In this document: positions 32,074 to 42,326 of the stretch, one piece after another
Layout of the letters: each line of letters opens with the position of its first letter
How positions within the stretch are numbered: position 1 is the stretch's first letter
DNA from: Temnothorax longispinosus
Lineage: Eukaryota; Arthropoda; Insecta; Hymenoptera; Formicidae
Assembly (NCBI RefSeq): GCF_030848805.1
Contig: NW_027270080.1
Location: 319,519-383,518, forward strand
DNA length: 64,000 nucleotides
Direction: 5' to 3'
The notes under the pieces: generated by a model
What the model was told of the DNA's origin: nothing
The model's database searches: none
Seen by the model: the letters and a program-made list of their open reading frames with translations, nothing else
Translations under genes and position numbers: made by a program

Positions 32074-32204
32074 TTAGGCTCGGTCTACAATGAGTGTTGT
32101 AAGTCGTAAGTCGTAAGAATTGACCAATCACAGTTTATTATTCTTCGACCGCAAGCAGAATAATAGATTGTGATTGGTCAATTCTTACGACTCACGACTT
32201 ATGG

Positions 32205-32438
32205 CTTCGAGCCACCGCACAAAACTATCGTATGGTCACGTAGCGTAACATAACGTCAGCCAACGCACAAGAAACGTATTGGTTACGGCCGTTACGGCGT
32301 TATACGTTTCTTGTGCGTTGATCTACATTACGTTACCATGCGAGAGCTTGTGCGGAGGCTCTAACCGATACGTTTCTTGTGCGTTGGCTGACGTTATGTT
32401 ACGCTACGTGACCATACAAGAGTTTTGTGCGGTGGCTC
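32205..32438. mobile_element. Nested palindromic MITE
   Basis: Arms start GAGCCACCGCACAAAACT; the right arm ends GTTTTGTGCGGTGGCTC. An inner ACGCACAAGAAACGTATTGG arm and its complement follow. It lies inside the element at 32077-32620. Confidence 0.7.
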
Positions 32439-32593
32439 TTCTGCACACAGGACGCGGAAACGCTTGCCGCGCGGCAAGAAGCGACGCGGTAGCCAATAAA
32501 CTTTTAGTTCTTACGGAAAAACAACACGTTGATTGGCTACCGCGTCGCTTCTTGCCGCGCGGCAAGCGTTTCCGCGTTCTATGTGCAGGAGCC
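32433..32593. mobile_element. Nested GC-rich palindromic MITE
   Basis: Arms GGCTCTTCTGCACACAGGAC and GTTCTATGTGCAGGAGCC (right), with CTTGCCGCGCGGCAAG repeated in each arm. TAGCCAATAAAC and GATTGGCTACC mark the core. Confidence 0.75.
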
Positions 32594-32624
32594 ATTACAA
32601 CACCCATTGTAGACCGGGCCTTAA

Positions 32625-32772
32625 GGGCCGACCTACAATGAGTGTTGTAAGTCGTGAGTCGTAAGAATTGACCAATCACAGTCCATTATTCTTCTTGCGG
32701 TCGAAGAATAATGAACTGTGATTGGCCAATTCTTACGACTCACGACTTACAACACTCATTGTAGACCGGCAC
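32625..32772. mobile_element. 148-bp palindromic MITE, TAA duplication
   Basis: TAA at 32622-32624 and 32773-32775. Arms start GGGCCGACCTACAATGAGTG, the same family as 32077-32620, here uninterrupted. GACCAATCACAG and GTGATTGGCC form the core. Confidence 0.85.
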
Positions 32773-32926
32773 TAAAAGTCTGAGCAGAATGGCTCATTTA
32801 TAATTTTAAGACAATGTTTTATGCTTTAAATATTAGTTTTTAGTAACGCACAATACTTCTTTGTTACGTTAATAAACCGTGAATACGAGGACTTGGCTGC
32901 ATTCAGCAGAACAAAGCGTTTAGTAA

Positions 32927-33251
32927 GGGCACACAAATTGCCATAACCACAAACGTAAAACATAAAGGTAAGCTAAAGAACCAATCGGTATATTACTTTA
33001 GCTTTATGTATTCTAGAAGGCGATAGAAATGGGCCATAAGCAGAAGTAAGTAGGATTTCAACTGGTTGAAATCCTACTTACTTCTGCTTACGGCCAACTG
33101 CATCTTCATTTTTATCGTCTTCTAGAATGTACTTTTCGCGAGACACTACCGTGTCTCTTGATACATAAAGCTAAAGTAATATACTGATTGGTTCTTCAGC
33201 TTATATTTACGTTTTACGTTTATGATTATGGCAATTTGTGTGCGAAAGCCT
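32927..33251. mobile_element. 325-bp palindromic MITE with inner palindrome, TAA duplication
   Basis: TAA at 32924-32926 and 33252-33254. Outer arms GGGCACACAAATTGCCATAA and its complement; AACCAATCGG and GATTGGTTC are in the arms. An inner perfect palindrome of GGCCATAAGCAGAAGTAAGT lies at 33032-33096, probably a further insertion. Confidence 0.8.
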
Positions 33252-33331
33252 TAAGCGACTAGTGATTATTGACTCTGATTGGCGCATACTTTTAGATTCA
33301 TCAATCAAAGCTAATAATCACTAATTATTAA

Positions 33332-33654
33332 AGGTGGTTTTACATTAAAGGCCTTCACACATAAAATCGCGTAAGGACGTAAAACGTAAGCGTAAGAAAA
33401 TCGACCATCCTAATCAAGTATTATACTGTCCATAACTCCAGTAGGGGAAAATACTCGATTGGGATTGATCGATTTTCTTACGCTTACGTTTTACGTCCTT
33501 ACGGCATTTTATGTGTGAAGGCCTTAATCGGGTATCGATCACAGGCATACGCAACGCTTGTCGCGACAGCCAATCAGAAGTGTCAATGGCACTATTGACG
33601 CTTCTCATGCCTGTGTATGCCTGTGATCGGCACCCGATTAATGTAAAACCACCT
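33332..33654. mobile_element. Palindromic MITE hosting another MITE, TAA duplication
   Basis: TAA at 33329-33331 and 33655-33657. Outer arms AGGTGGTTTTACATTAATCG (continuous once the inner element is removed) and the complement CGATTAATGTAAAACCACCT. GCCAATCAGAAG is in the core. Confidence 0.85.
33349..33524. mobile_element. Inner 176-bp palindromic MITE, TAA duplication
   Basis: TAA at 33346-33348 and 33525-33527. Arms AGGCCTTCACACATAAAATC and complement. Core words are TCGACCATCCTAATC and GATTGGGATTGATCG. It sits inside the left arm of 33332-33654 and its removal restores that arm. Confidence 0.85.
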
Positions 33655-33755
33655 TAATGATTAGTGATTATTGGCTCTGATTGGTGAATCTACACTATTA
33701 ATCCCTTGATACACATAATTGTCAAAATATATGATGACAGCCGCTCACGAAGTAA

Positions 33756-33917
33756 GGGTGCATCCCCATGGAGAAAGAAATAGCGGAACGGATTTAAAAC
33801 GGAATTCCTTTGATTGGCTAATATCCCATCTTGAGAGCCCCCACTTGGAGATGAGCCAATCAGAGAAATTCCGTTTTAGTTCTGTTCCGCTATTTTTCTC
33901 TTCATGGGGATGCAGCC
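33756..33917. mobile_element. 162-bp palindromic MITE, TAA duplication
   Basis: TAA at 33753-33755 and 33918-33920. Arms GGGTGCATCCCCATGGAG and complement with a few changes. GATTGGCTAATATCCC and GAGCCAATCAGAG form the core. Confidence 0.85.
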
Positions 33918-33986
33918 TAAAAGAACCAATTGGCATCGCGGAAAAGCGACAACAGTAAACTTCGATAGAAGGTTATCTGCCTCTTA

Positions 33987-34136
33987 GGCTGAGTTTCCAC
34001 TGAGCGCGTCACGCGTCGCGTCATCCAATCAAAACATCCCATTTCGATTCCGTCACAAGAATGTAATGAAATGGGATGTTTGGATTGGTTAACTTGTGAC
34101 GACGCGACGCGTGACGCGCTCAGTGGAAACTCAGCC
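33987..34136. mobile_element. 150-bp palindromic MITE, TTA duplication, family A copy 2
   Basis: TTA at 33984-33986 and 34137-34139. Arms GGCTGAGTTTCCACTGAGCG and CGCTCAGTGGAAACTCAGCC. ATCCAATCAAAAC and GGATTGGTTAAC form the core. Confidence 0.9.
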
Positions 34137-34338
34137 TTACTCTACGGGTGCGGTTTCCCCTTCCACTGCCATCAGCGGTTCATTCGATATGTCGATCTAA
34201 ATGCAACAGCAATATAATCACTTTGACGATAAAATAATTAATATATTTTGCTAAATAACATGACATTATCATTAATGGTTATTTATTTAGATATTTAAAA
34301 TATTTGCATTTAAATAATTTCATGTATAGCGGCTTTTA

Positions 34339-34483
34339 GGCCGGTATTCATAGTCGGATCTTATTTCAAGACCGTCTTAAGTAATGTCTTAAGATGCTAA
34401 TACGGCTCTGTGATTGGTTAATTACATCTTAAGATCGTACTTAAGACCGTCTTAAATTTAAGATTCGACTATGAATACCGGCC
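34339..34483. mobile_element. 145-bp palindromic MITE, TTA duplication
   Basis: TTA at 34336-34338 and 34484-34486. Arms GGCCGGTATTCATAGTCGGA and complement. CTGTGATTGGTTAATT is in the core. Confidence 0.85.
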
Positions 34484-34505
34484 TTAGTGAACATTAATCA
34501 CTATG

Positions 34506-34637
34506 GGCCTATTCTGTAATTCTTAACGACAGTTCCGTTATCTTTATATTGTCTTTGCGCAGCTTTTTTATCATATATAATATCTGCGCAACGTAAATAT
34601 AATAATGAAAATGTCGTTAAGAGTTACAGAATAGGCT
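34506..34637. mobile_element. 132-bp foldback
   Basis: Arms GGGCCTATTCTGTAATTCTT and complement with changes; inner GACAGTTCCGTTATC and its diverged partner. No CCAAT word and no clear duplication, so it is unlike its neighbours. Confidence 0.6.
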
Positions 34638-34765
34638 CACTGTGCACTGGTGTAGTGCGAGTGATCGCATTTGCTAATAAATTTTTAGTACTATAATAGC
34701 AGTACATTTCGGAACACACTGATATAATAGGGAATAATGCGTTAGCGAACAGACGATAAACAAAT
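34638..34765. other. Short stretch without gene
   Basis: Nothing recognised. Confidence 0.5.
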
Positions 34766-34994
34766 GAACATAGGACGCGTCCTGGAAGTTACTGAATTAT
34801 ATATTTTCCATACTTCCAGGACAGTCCTGAGAAAGAGTCCTGGAATTTATCGAATAATATATTTGTGTACTTCCAGGACAGTCCTGGAAATAAACGCACG
34901 ACATAAAAAATTTCCATGCCTGACCTCAAAGTTACAAAAAGTCCTGGAACTAACCAGTAAACATATAAAATGGTCCTGGAATCCACCCTACGAC

Positions 34995-35000
<6 letters not shown>
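34766..35000. repeat. Right inverted end with AGTCCTGGAA repeats
   Basis: Seven or more copies of GTCCTGGAA or its complement TTCCAGGAC occur at irregular spacing, ending in GGTCCTGGAATCCACCCTACG and a (TA)n tract. The complement of this end matches the start at 29677. Confidence 0.6.
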
Positions 35001-35028
<28 letters not shown>

Positions 35029-35965
35029 TGTGACGTTGCAGTTTCGCAGCGTTGCAGTGCCCTGCTACCGTCACAAGGCGCGGGTTTCGCAACCTTTTTC
35101 GCGCCCGAGGACGGTTCAATGAATCGATGCGAGATCTCCAGGGGCATATTAAAATTGCGTACATTATTCTAATCCCTTATTTCTATTTTGTATCATTTGC
35201 GCGGCGCCTCACCGAGCCGAAAACCGGAGTTCCTGAGAAGATGCTGAGAATCACGGAAAAACGGAGTCGACGACAAGGATAGAGGCGAGGAATCGGACGA
35301 CGAGAAACGGATCTCGGTGGTGCTTGCGGGCCGCCAAAAGCAGGGGAGCGCGAGAAGACACGCGCGCGGGCGGATCCGTAACGGCAGGGCCCCGGGACGC
35401 CGGGGCAAAATCAGCTCACCTGCCCTCCTCACCCTACTGACCGGATTCCGGGATGGTTGGCCACCATTTCCGGCCCGACAAAGAGGAACGCGGAGGCAAT
35501 CACGTCCCGTCCGCTACCGGGAAGGATCCTGGAAAAATCGCCGCGCGAACAAGGGACCGTTTGGCGCCCTGCGAAAAGCCGTGATTAACGGCCCTACGCA
35601 AGAATCTACCGCGAGCCTGCGAGCTCACCCCTGATTGGTCCGCGGGACTATAGCGTCGCGGGGCCGCGTACGCCCGGGGTGGGGTACGCTATCGATTCCG
35701 CCATCGAGCGAAATTTCGGGAGCATTCTTGAGCCATTCTCGATCGCCGACGCACGTAACTGCGAACCGTTGTGCTCGGTCTTGCGACCGGAGTCGCCCTT
35801 TGAGGCGCATAAGATTTCGGGCTGTATTCTTCCTACCCTTGGGACGACAACGAGGATCCTCGGGAGAGAATCGACTTACGGTGAGGTTGCCTCGCGTAAC
35901 ATAATCATGTTAAACCACGACACCGCTCCCCGGGTAGCGCTCTCGCTCGGGAATATTCGCGATAA
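35029..35965. mobile_element. Second copy of the 24880 LTR-like element, truncated
   Basis: It starts TGTGACGTTGCAG after a (TA)n tract, exactly like the copy at 24880, and follows it through GTCACAAGGCGCGG, GCGAGATCTCCAGGGG, CACGACACCGCTCC and GCTCTCGCTCGG. Similarity stops at about 35960, where the DIRS-type element begins. The right end with CGTGACA is not found on the far side of that element. Confidence 0.6.
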
Positions 35966-36239
35966 TTGTAAGATTAAACGAACTTACCAAGTGAAGTTCG
36001 ATTTTAATTATGCCCTATGTCTCGTCCGGATGGAATAATTATATAGTCGTGCTCCTGCATGCGCCTAGACAACAGCGTTTAAAGCATTGCCCTAAAATGC
36101 AAAAAGCAAGCGCGCGCCTGCGCCTTTTCAGCGCCCTCCGCGCGGCCCGCGCCTCTGGGCGCCGCGCGCGCCCGTTCTTCATAAGTTTAAAGAAGACAAA
36201 TCGCGAAATATCAGGGAGGGAAAAAACACTAAAAGGGTG

Positions 36240-36352
36240 GGCGTCCATCCGGGCGAGACATAGGGCATAATTAAGATCGAACTTCACTTGGTAAGTTCGT
36301 TTAATCTTACAATTATGCCCTATTGTCTCGTCCGGATGGAATAATTATGTAG
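36240..36352. repeat. Internal complementary region of the DIRS-like element
   Basis: It holds TCCATCCGGGCGAGACATAG (complement of the left tip), a hairpin AACTTCACTTGGTAAGTT, and then TTATGCCCTATTGTCTCGTC in the forward sense, so both tips meet here. In DIRS elements such a region templates completion of the circular intermediate. The hairpin also lies outside the left tip at 35980-36003, which leaves the exact left border uncertain. Confidence 0.5.
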
Positions 36353-36699
36353 TTGTTCAAATTATGTTCGCAATTTGTTAGCCAAATATTGAAACATAAC
36401 AAGAATATTATTCACATTCTAATGTTGATGACGTAAAATGGGCAACGCATAAATATATAAAAAATAATTAATAATTAATAAGTCTGTTACATTAGGATGC
36501 CGTAACCCAGCGAAAAATGACGTGTTTATAGACGTCGGTTAGATGTCGAAACGACATCAGCATTCTGGCTGGAAAGTAACAATTGTTTTTTTTTTTTTTT
36601 TTTTTTTAATTAAGTTATGCGCTAGAGGATATAAATTAGACTATTGTGATAGAAAGACCGCGGTACTGAAATCCTCTGGATTAATGGCCTATTGTAAAG

Positions 36700-37390
36700 A
36701 ATTGCGAAAAAAATGATGGGATTCATTGGTCCAACCTGCCGCGTACCTGATTCGGTCGAGCGAAAATCCCCCTTTTAGCAACTTTTAATGTTGACGCGTG
36801 ACGCGTATTGTGAGCTGAGAAAATAGTAGTATCTATTCCGCATTTATCTACGCTCTGTCGCAACCAACTGCTTGTAGTTTAAGCCGTGATAGCTTTATAT
36901 GGGCCTAGCAAGAGAGATAAAAAAGGAAATCACATTCCGATGGCCATGGATCCTTAGTTCTATTTATGTAATATTCTGTTAGGCAAATGATACAAAGATT
37001 CTCGTGGTCCTGGAGACGAGAAAGACAGAGGGGGGGTTGAGCACGGTCCGGTACTGTCTTGATTCGATCAGGAATCCGCAATATCAATTTATCATTAATA
37101 GAGATCTAAGAAATTCGAAGGGAAGAGAGTGTAAATACACGCTGACCCGCAGCGAGAACAAAAAGTAGAATAAGTTTCTTGGTAACGACAATCAAAGGAC
37201 GTAAATATGGATAAATAGAAGGTCATTTGACGATCACCGGAGCCGGATTCTAGACGTGGTCATAACGAGACTGCGGCGGATTGTGCGCTGCAACACTTTT
37301 GCAGAGACGCTTAACCGCCGAACGTTAGCCAATTTCGTTCTGCGAAATTAACTCGTATTTAAACTGGAATAAGCGGCGGAAAGGCTAAGT
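36700..37390 (-). pseudogene. Tyrosine recombinase of the DIRS-like element
   Basis: Read on the minus strand, RIPDRIKTVPDRAQPPL and YYINRTKDPWPSECDFLF (about 37087-36905) match the middle of DIRS recombinases. Near 36840-36720 FSAHNTRHASTLKVAK and AGWTNESHHF give the HxxR box and the segment just before the catalytic Tyr. Frameshifts and stops separate the pieces. The catalytic Tyr should follow within about 20 residues and is not clearly readable. The enzyme would integrate the circular DNA copy. A 70-bp CCAGC...GCTGG segment lies at about 36510-36575, beyond the gene's end. Confidence 0.65.
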
Positions 37391-37399
37391 TTCTGAGCT

Positions 37400-38391
37400 A
37401 GAAAATCTAGCGCTTGAGGAATCGTTGGAGAATACAGAGATAGCTGATGGCGATAACAGACATCTCACCAGAGGTGGCGAGGGCGAGAGTATTGCTTGAT
37501 AGTTGACTGTAGCATCGTTGGTATGGCTACTGATGGTCTTAGGCCCTGAGAGATTCTCTGATACCTTCCCGGCTATTAGGGAGGGAGTGTTCCACGCTGG
37601 ATATTGGTTTCTGAAAGGTAAAGAAAGCAGAGAGTAACTGAGAGGAAGAATTAACAGGTTAGATATCAAGGGGTGTTGAAACAATGGAAAGCATGTTTGG
37701 GGAAACCACCCTGGCGTCACCAAAGTTTCCGTTGCGCCCTCGTCCATTATCTTTTTCAATACGCGTTTTAACTAGCAAAAGAGTGTAAACGCGTAGAAAT
37801 TCAGTCTTTCCTCTGAGAGAGTGCGCGCATATATTGTTATAGGTCCCGGATCTAGGGACCCTGAAACAGAGGAATCGCATTTGGTATTAAGTAGAGACGT
37901 AACAAAGGTCCACATTGAGTGGACCAAAAGTCCTGGCCACTCGCTGAGAATTATTGATAGGTGGGGGCCCCTCAGTAACTGCGATTCAGCGTTAGATGAA
38001 ATTCTCACTAGAGAAAATATATAAAGCAAAAAACTAAAGTATTTTGACTTTCGTACCAACGCCAAACTTGTCTTGAAATTTTAGAATGATGTAAAGACTG
38101 AATAATGATAAGCTTATTGATGTAAGCTAAAGTGGTTGCGTTGACAAAACGAAGCAAAATGTCGCAATCGCGGAGATCCGCTGCGAAGCCGCAAAGGGTG
38201 TAGAAAACTGCTTTAAGTTCAGCTGCGATACCGTGAGGAGCTCCCTCGTCTACCGGCGACCAGCCGTGTGTACGCAACTCGCCGCACGAAGTTCCCCAAT
38301 CGTTCAAAGAAGCATCTGAAAAATTTCTCGAATAAATTTGCTGGAACCAATCTGAATAGATTGACTGGGGCTTAAAAAGACATTGATTCAC
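37400..38391 (-). pseudogene. RNase H and connection region of the DIRS-like element
   Basis: The segment 38391-38008 reads DASLNDWGTSCGELRTHGW, then ELKAVFYTLCGFAADLRDC, then ATTLAYINK: the DIRS-type RNase H with its first Asp and the Glu kept, while the expected DN pair before AT is VN. The next segment (38065-37772) has TKCDSSVSGSLDPGP and ERLNFYAF, and 37759-37385 has PGWFPQTCFPLFQHPLIS, matching the conserved stretch after RNase H in Ngaro/DIRS polyproteins. Three frames are used, so it is a pseudogene. Confidence 0.7.
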
Positions 38392-38664
38392 CCTGCAAGG
38401 TCTGATAGGAGATATGATGAATTCGAGTGCTTAAAGTTCTGACATGGCAGACTACTTTCGGCTGCTACGGCTGCGATCACGTTACACAATCGCGTAAATT
38501 GTTCTGCTATTACATTTCGTAATTGAACTCGCAATCGCATGTTATTTCACGTATGGTAATCCCCGTGAATAAATTCACATATTACGTATGTACTACGTAT
38601 GGTGGAATCTCCCTAGTTATCGAAAAAATTATTGGTGCTCATATTGAGAGCTAAGAAATTTTTG

Positions 38665-39010
38665 TCATTCTAAAATTTTGTATATAGAAGTCCTTGTTGT
38701 TAAATTATAATAATTTTTCCCGACGGCAAGTAGGTATCGAGATATCTTGACCGGCGGCATTGGAACGAGTCCTAAAAATTTAAAGTTATTCGATGGTTGT
38801 AAATAAGACCTGGAATAGTTTTGGTAGCAGAGCCTGGTTTGGAACCAGCAAGTACGCATCCTCCAGATCTACAGTGGCCATTAGCCATCCCGGTAACATG
38901 AGGCGAACTACTGTCCGCCAATCCTCCAATTTAAAATGCGGCTCATTAAACGTGATTAATTCACGTGAAATTATTATAAGGTCGCTTACCGCCTGATGAG
39001 GTTCAAAGAG
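38665..39010 (-). pseudogene. Reverse transcriptase of the DIRS-like element, catalytic block deleted
   Basis: On the minus strand PHQAVSDLIIISRELITF, then FKLEDWRTVVRLMLPG and ATVDLEDAYLLVP (first catalytic Asp) lead within about 20 residues into NNFKFLGLV, a block that normally lies well after the YxDD motif. The second catalytic motif is therefore missing by internal deletion. Template-directed synthesis by this copy would be impossible. Confidence 0.65.
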
Positions 39011-39019
39011 TATATTTAA

Positions 39020-40540
39020 TTCTGCGCGTATATTCGCTGCGCGTTTGCTCCAAGCAATCTACTACTCTCTCAACTGGTTATCCAACTGGTTATCCATTCA
39101 CGTGGTATACCGGCGCCTTGCTGCTCGACCTCAATGAGTCTGACGCTACTTTTTTTACAAGAAAGAACGAGGATAAGGTTTGTTCAGCGTAGAGTTCGAC
39201 CGCCTAGATGGCTCTTTTACGCAAGAGGCATTTAACCTCTAAATCAAGGAATTTTGCGGTGGCCTGCGAAAATTCCATTTCTCTCAAGGCGGCTCTCGAT
39301 GGAGGCAAAATGTAATAAGAGGGTGATAACCTCGTGTAGCTGTGGAGGCGCTCGGCGGTACTTACGGTGTCTAACGATGGTGTTGCCGGGGTTGTTGTAG
39401 CCGGGACCGAGAGTGAGGACGATGGCTCGGTAAAGAGTCCGAGTTTAGGGAGCCCTTAATGGAAAAAACCAGGAGCTTTCCGGTTTCTCGGAAGCTGCGG
39501 TTTAGAGAATGAAAACAACGCTGCGGCGCCTGCTGACGGACAGGCTGTAGGGTCCCTTTACTCACCAGGACTGAGGAATTAGGAATCTCGCGCCCTATCT
39601 TTCATATGCCCGTGCTGCTTTAAGGGTCTCCCTGATGTCTCCACGGCCTTTTTACCTATGGAATGTAAAGGAAGACTTGGTAAAACGCTTCTAGTTAGGA
39701 AGAAACAGTGTGTGTATGCCCTCTGAAGAATATAAGGCCGATCGGTGAGCCGATGGGCGTCTATGCGCCAAGGAAGTCGGGGGGCGAATGTGCACCACTG
39801 CCGATGGCGTCCCTGCGCCTTGGAGTCGACGAGCGACTGTGAGTCATTGCCGAGGGTGTCCGTGCGCCTTAGATTAGTGCGCCTTAATCTGCATCGTTCT
39901 TAAGGTCGCGCAGGATTTCCGGTTGTAGCAGGTTTGGCCTGCCAGAGCCGAGGGCATTGAGGCAGGCAACCACTTGAGTGATAGATACTCTTCTTGTTAA
40001 CAGCAAAAGATACATACCAAGAGCTGTAAAAAGACGTCGCCGACGTTAATGGGCATAGGCCACTGTAACGGAGAAGGCGAGACAGAAGGAAAAAATCGGT
40101 TATGCCCTCTCTTTGCCACGGAATGTGGGTCGACAAGAGGACATACCTGGTACGGCGCCGACGTTAATGGGCACTGGCCACTGCAACGGAGAAGGCAAAG
40201 CAGAAGGGAACAGTCGGTTATGTCCTCTCTTTGCCACGGAATGTGGGTCGACAAGAGGACATACCTGGTACAACGCCCCGGCCGCTTATGCGACCGTCTG
40301 TCCTTCAGTGCTTGCTAATTTTTCGAAGGCAGGTGTTGCCTGGAGACCAAAATTAAAACCTCGTATACGGGCGAAACGCCCGTTGCGGGCAACCTAACCT
40401 CTTGGGCAGGGTCTTGGAGGTTATGCGTGTCAGTCCGGTAGGCGATAAGTCTACAAGTATGCTCAGGAATCTGAGAACAGCTGTTCCTGGAAAAAGAGCC
40501 TCGAGCGGGTGAGTCCCTCGATGTCTACTTGCTGTCCGCA
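39020..40540 (-). pseudogene. Upstream gag-like region of the DIRS-like element
   Basis: Short minus-strand frames (for example 39565-39371, 40254-39900, 40541-40353) show no zinc knuckle or known capsid motif. Near 39060-39010 EWIAWSKRAANIRAELN leads in toward the RT. Position in the element is the only reason to call it gag-like. Confidence 0.35.
40040..40280. repeat. Two tandem copies of a 114-bp unit
   Basis: GCCGACGTTAATGGGCA, GGAGAAGGC, CGGTTATGYCCTCTCTTTGC and GACAAGAGGACATACCTGGT occur twice in direct order (about 40037-40153 and 40157-40272). A third partial copy of the end of the unit lies near 39720. Confidence 0.75.
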
Positions 40541-40935
40541 AAATAACTGCACGATGTATCCTTTACGTCGCAATAAATCTCGGGATCGTCTCACGGGAGA
40601 ATAGGCTCGCAAAACGGTGCTTACGATAAATTATGTCTCCTCTCGAGTGTTTCGAGGGAGAGCTACCCTTTCGATCCTTATGTTCGGCATCCAAAACGAT
40701 GAAAATCCTGAAGATAGGAAAAGTGCGTGTTGTCTGGACAAACGAACAGAACACAATGAAGAACGGGCGCGCGCGGCGCCCAAAGGCGCGGGCCGCGCGG
40801 AGGGCGCTGGAAAGGCGCAGGCGCGCGCTTGTTTTTTGCATTTTAGGGCAATGCTTTAAACGCTGTTGTCTAGGCGCATGCAGGAGCACGACTACATAAT
40901 TATTCCATCCGGACGAGACAATAGGGCATAATATT

Positions 40936-42326
40936 ACATATACGTACCAATAGGAAGTGGAAGCACCGTGGCAATTGAGACAGTCAAGAGTGAAGTCGAC
41001 TAAATCATATCTCCGAACCTCTATTTATTGTTTCTGTGTTATATGTATATTCTACTTCTACATACATGATAATGATGGAGCCGATTAAAATCGTAAATAT
41101 GTAAATAGCTGCCGCTTCCGTTACGATATATAATACTTACCACACAATCATGGGAATTATTGAGGAGTTTGCCAATACGTAGTAACAGAATAAATTCAGA
41201 ATATCAAAAAATTACTATGTGTTATTATTTTATGTTTGTGAGTATTATTATTGTGTGAGTTTTAGATATGTTGTAAAATAATTTAATTAAAAAAGTAAAA
41301 CAAATGTTATTTTAATATCTAATATGTAAGATATAATTATTATTTATTTTATTATACAAATATCTCCACGTAAGTGTATGAACTAATATAGTTAGAACAT
41401 TCTAAGTTTATTGGAGGGAAAAAAAAAGTTTTTTTTTAAATACATTTTACATCAAATATTTCAATTTAAATAGGGATATACAAGCTGATAGAATATATGC
41501 TGGCAAGCGTAAACTACTTATTAAACTAAACTTGCATGCATACACGCACGCATTGTATTTGTCCTAATTTTGATTTTATTCGGATTTCTTTTACTAATTG
41601 AATGTTTAATATATTAACTCATAAGTTATAGCCTAAATGGAATAAACTAAACTTTAGAACTAATTCGAAGATACGAAGTTACGAATATACGTTTTTATTC
41701 TCGCTTTCTCTGAACTCTGGTGAGTGTGTGACTTTACTTCTCTTTGTCCTGACTGTTATTTCTCTTTCGATCATATCACAAACTATGATTATTAATCAAG
41801 TTTCACTTAAATTTTTTGGTGGAAAGTTTTACTGCTGATTATTCTTTGATTTTAACTGTTAGCACATCGCCGAAGACGATCGACTCAAAACAGAACCGAA
41901 ACGTCCAATGTATTATAATTATGTATCTTATTAGTTATTAAAGGTTGATATAACGTTAACTTACGCACTGTTAATCGTGTTACATTTCCAAATTTTTTTA
42001 CTTGCTACTTGTTAATTTTATTATCGAGTTCTTAATTACTTATCCATTTATTTTATAATTATTTTGACTTGTATTCTGCGCATACCATCGTGTACTGACC
42101 TAACACATTGGAATATCCTTGTTCAGATTTTTTTATAAGAGACACAGTTAATTGTGTATCTTTATTAATTATATTATAAATTTATATACATGCATGTGTA
42201 ATAAAAAATAATGAAAAATCAAATTTTATTTAGACACATATACATAATTCACGCGTACAATAGGTATATGTATAAGTGAGTATTGATTTTAATTTTAGAC
42301 ATTTAGACAACTTTGGCGTCTTAATT
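40936..42326. other. AT-rich stretch without gene
   Basis: No gene is recognised. Near 41868-41912 the words CGCCGAAGACGATCGACTC and GAACCGAAACGTCC resemble the conserved 3' segment of Penelope-like elements (GAAGAxGAxx...CGAAACGT), which can carry a hammerhead-type ribozyme. The support is weak. Confidence 0.35.

Larger units (their letters stand above)
32077..32620. mobile_element. Palindromic MITE interrupted by two others, TTA duplication
   Basis: TTA at 32074-32076 and 32621-32623. Arms start GGCTCGGTCTACAATGAGTG; the right arm (CACCCATTGTAGACCGGGCC) is separated from the rest by the insertions at 32205-32593. The interruption is framed by TTA on both sides. GACCAATCACAG and GTGATTGGTC form the core. 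Confidence 0.75.
36005..40935 (-). mobile_element. DIRS-like tyrosine-recombinase retrotransposon, decayed
   Basis: Inverted terminal repeats of about 170-200 bp lie at 36009-36183 and 40740-40933; both run from TTATGCCCTA through TCTCGTCCGGATGG and GCATGCGCCTAGACAACAGC into a GC-rich GCGCGCGCC block. Between them the minus strand encodes, in DIRS order, an unidentified gag-like part, reverse transcriptase, RNase H and a tyrosine recombinase. Instead of LTRs and an integrase, DIRS elements use inverted ends and a recombinase, and normally leave no target duplication; none is seen here. A small extra copy of both tips at 36240-36352 looks like the internal complementary region. Confidence 0.75.

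Noticed and set aside
30601..34640. Palindromes as transcription terminators or attenuators
   Set aside because: Target duplications and repeated families show that they are MITEs; rho-independent terminators do not apply to this genome.
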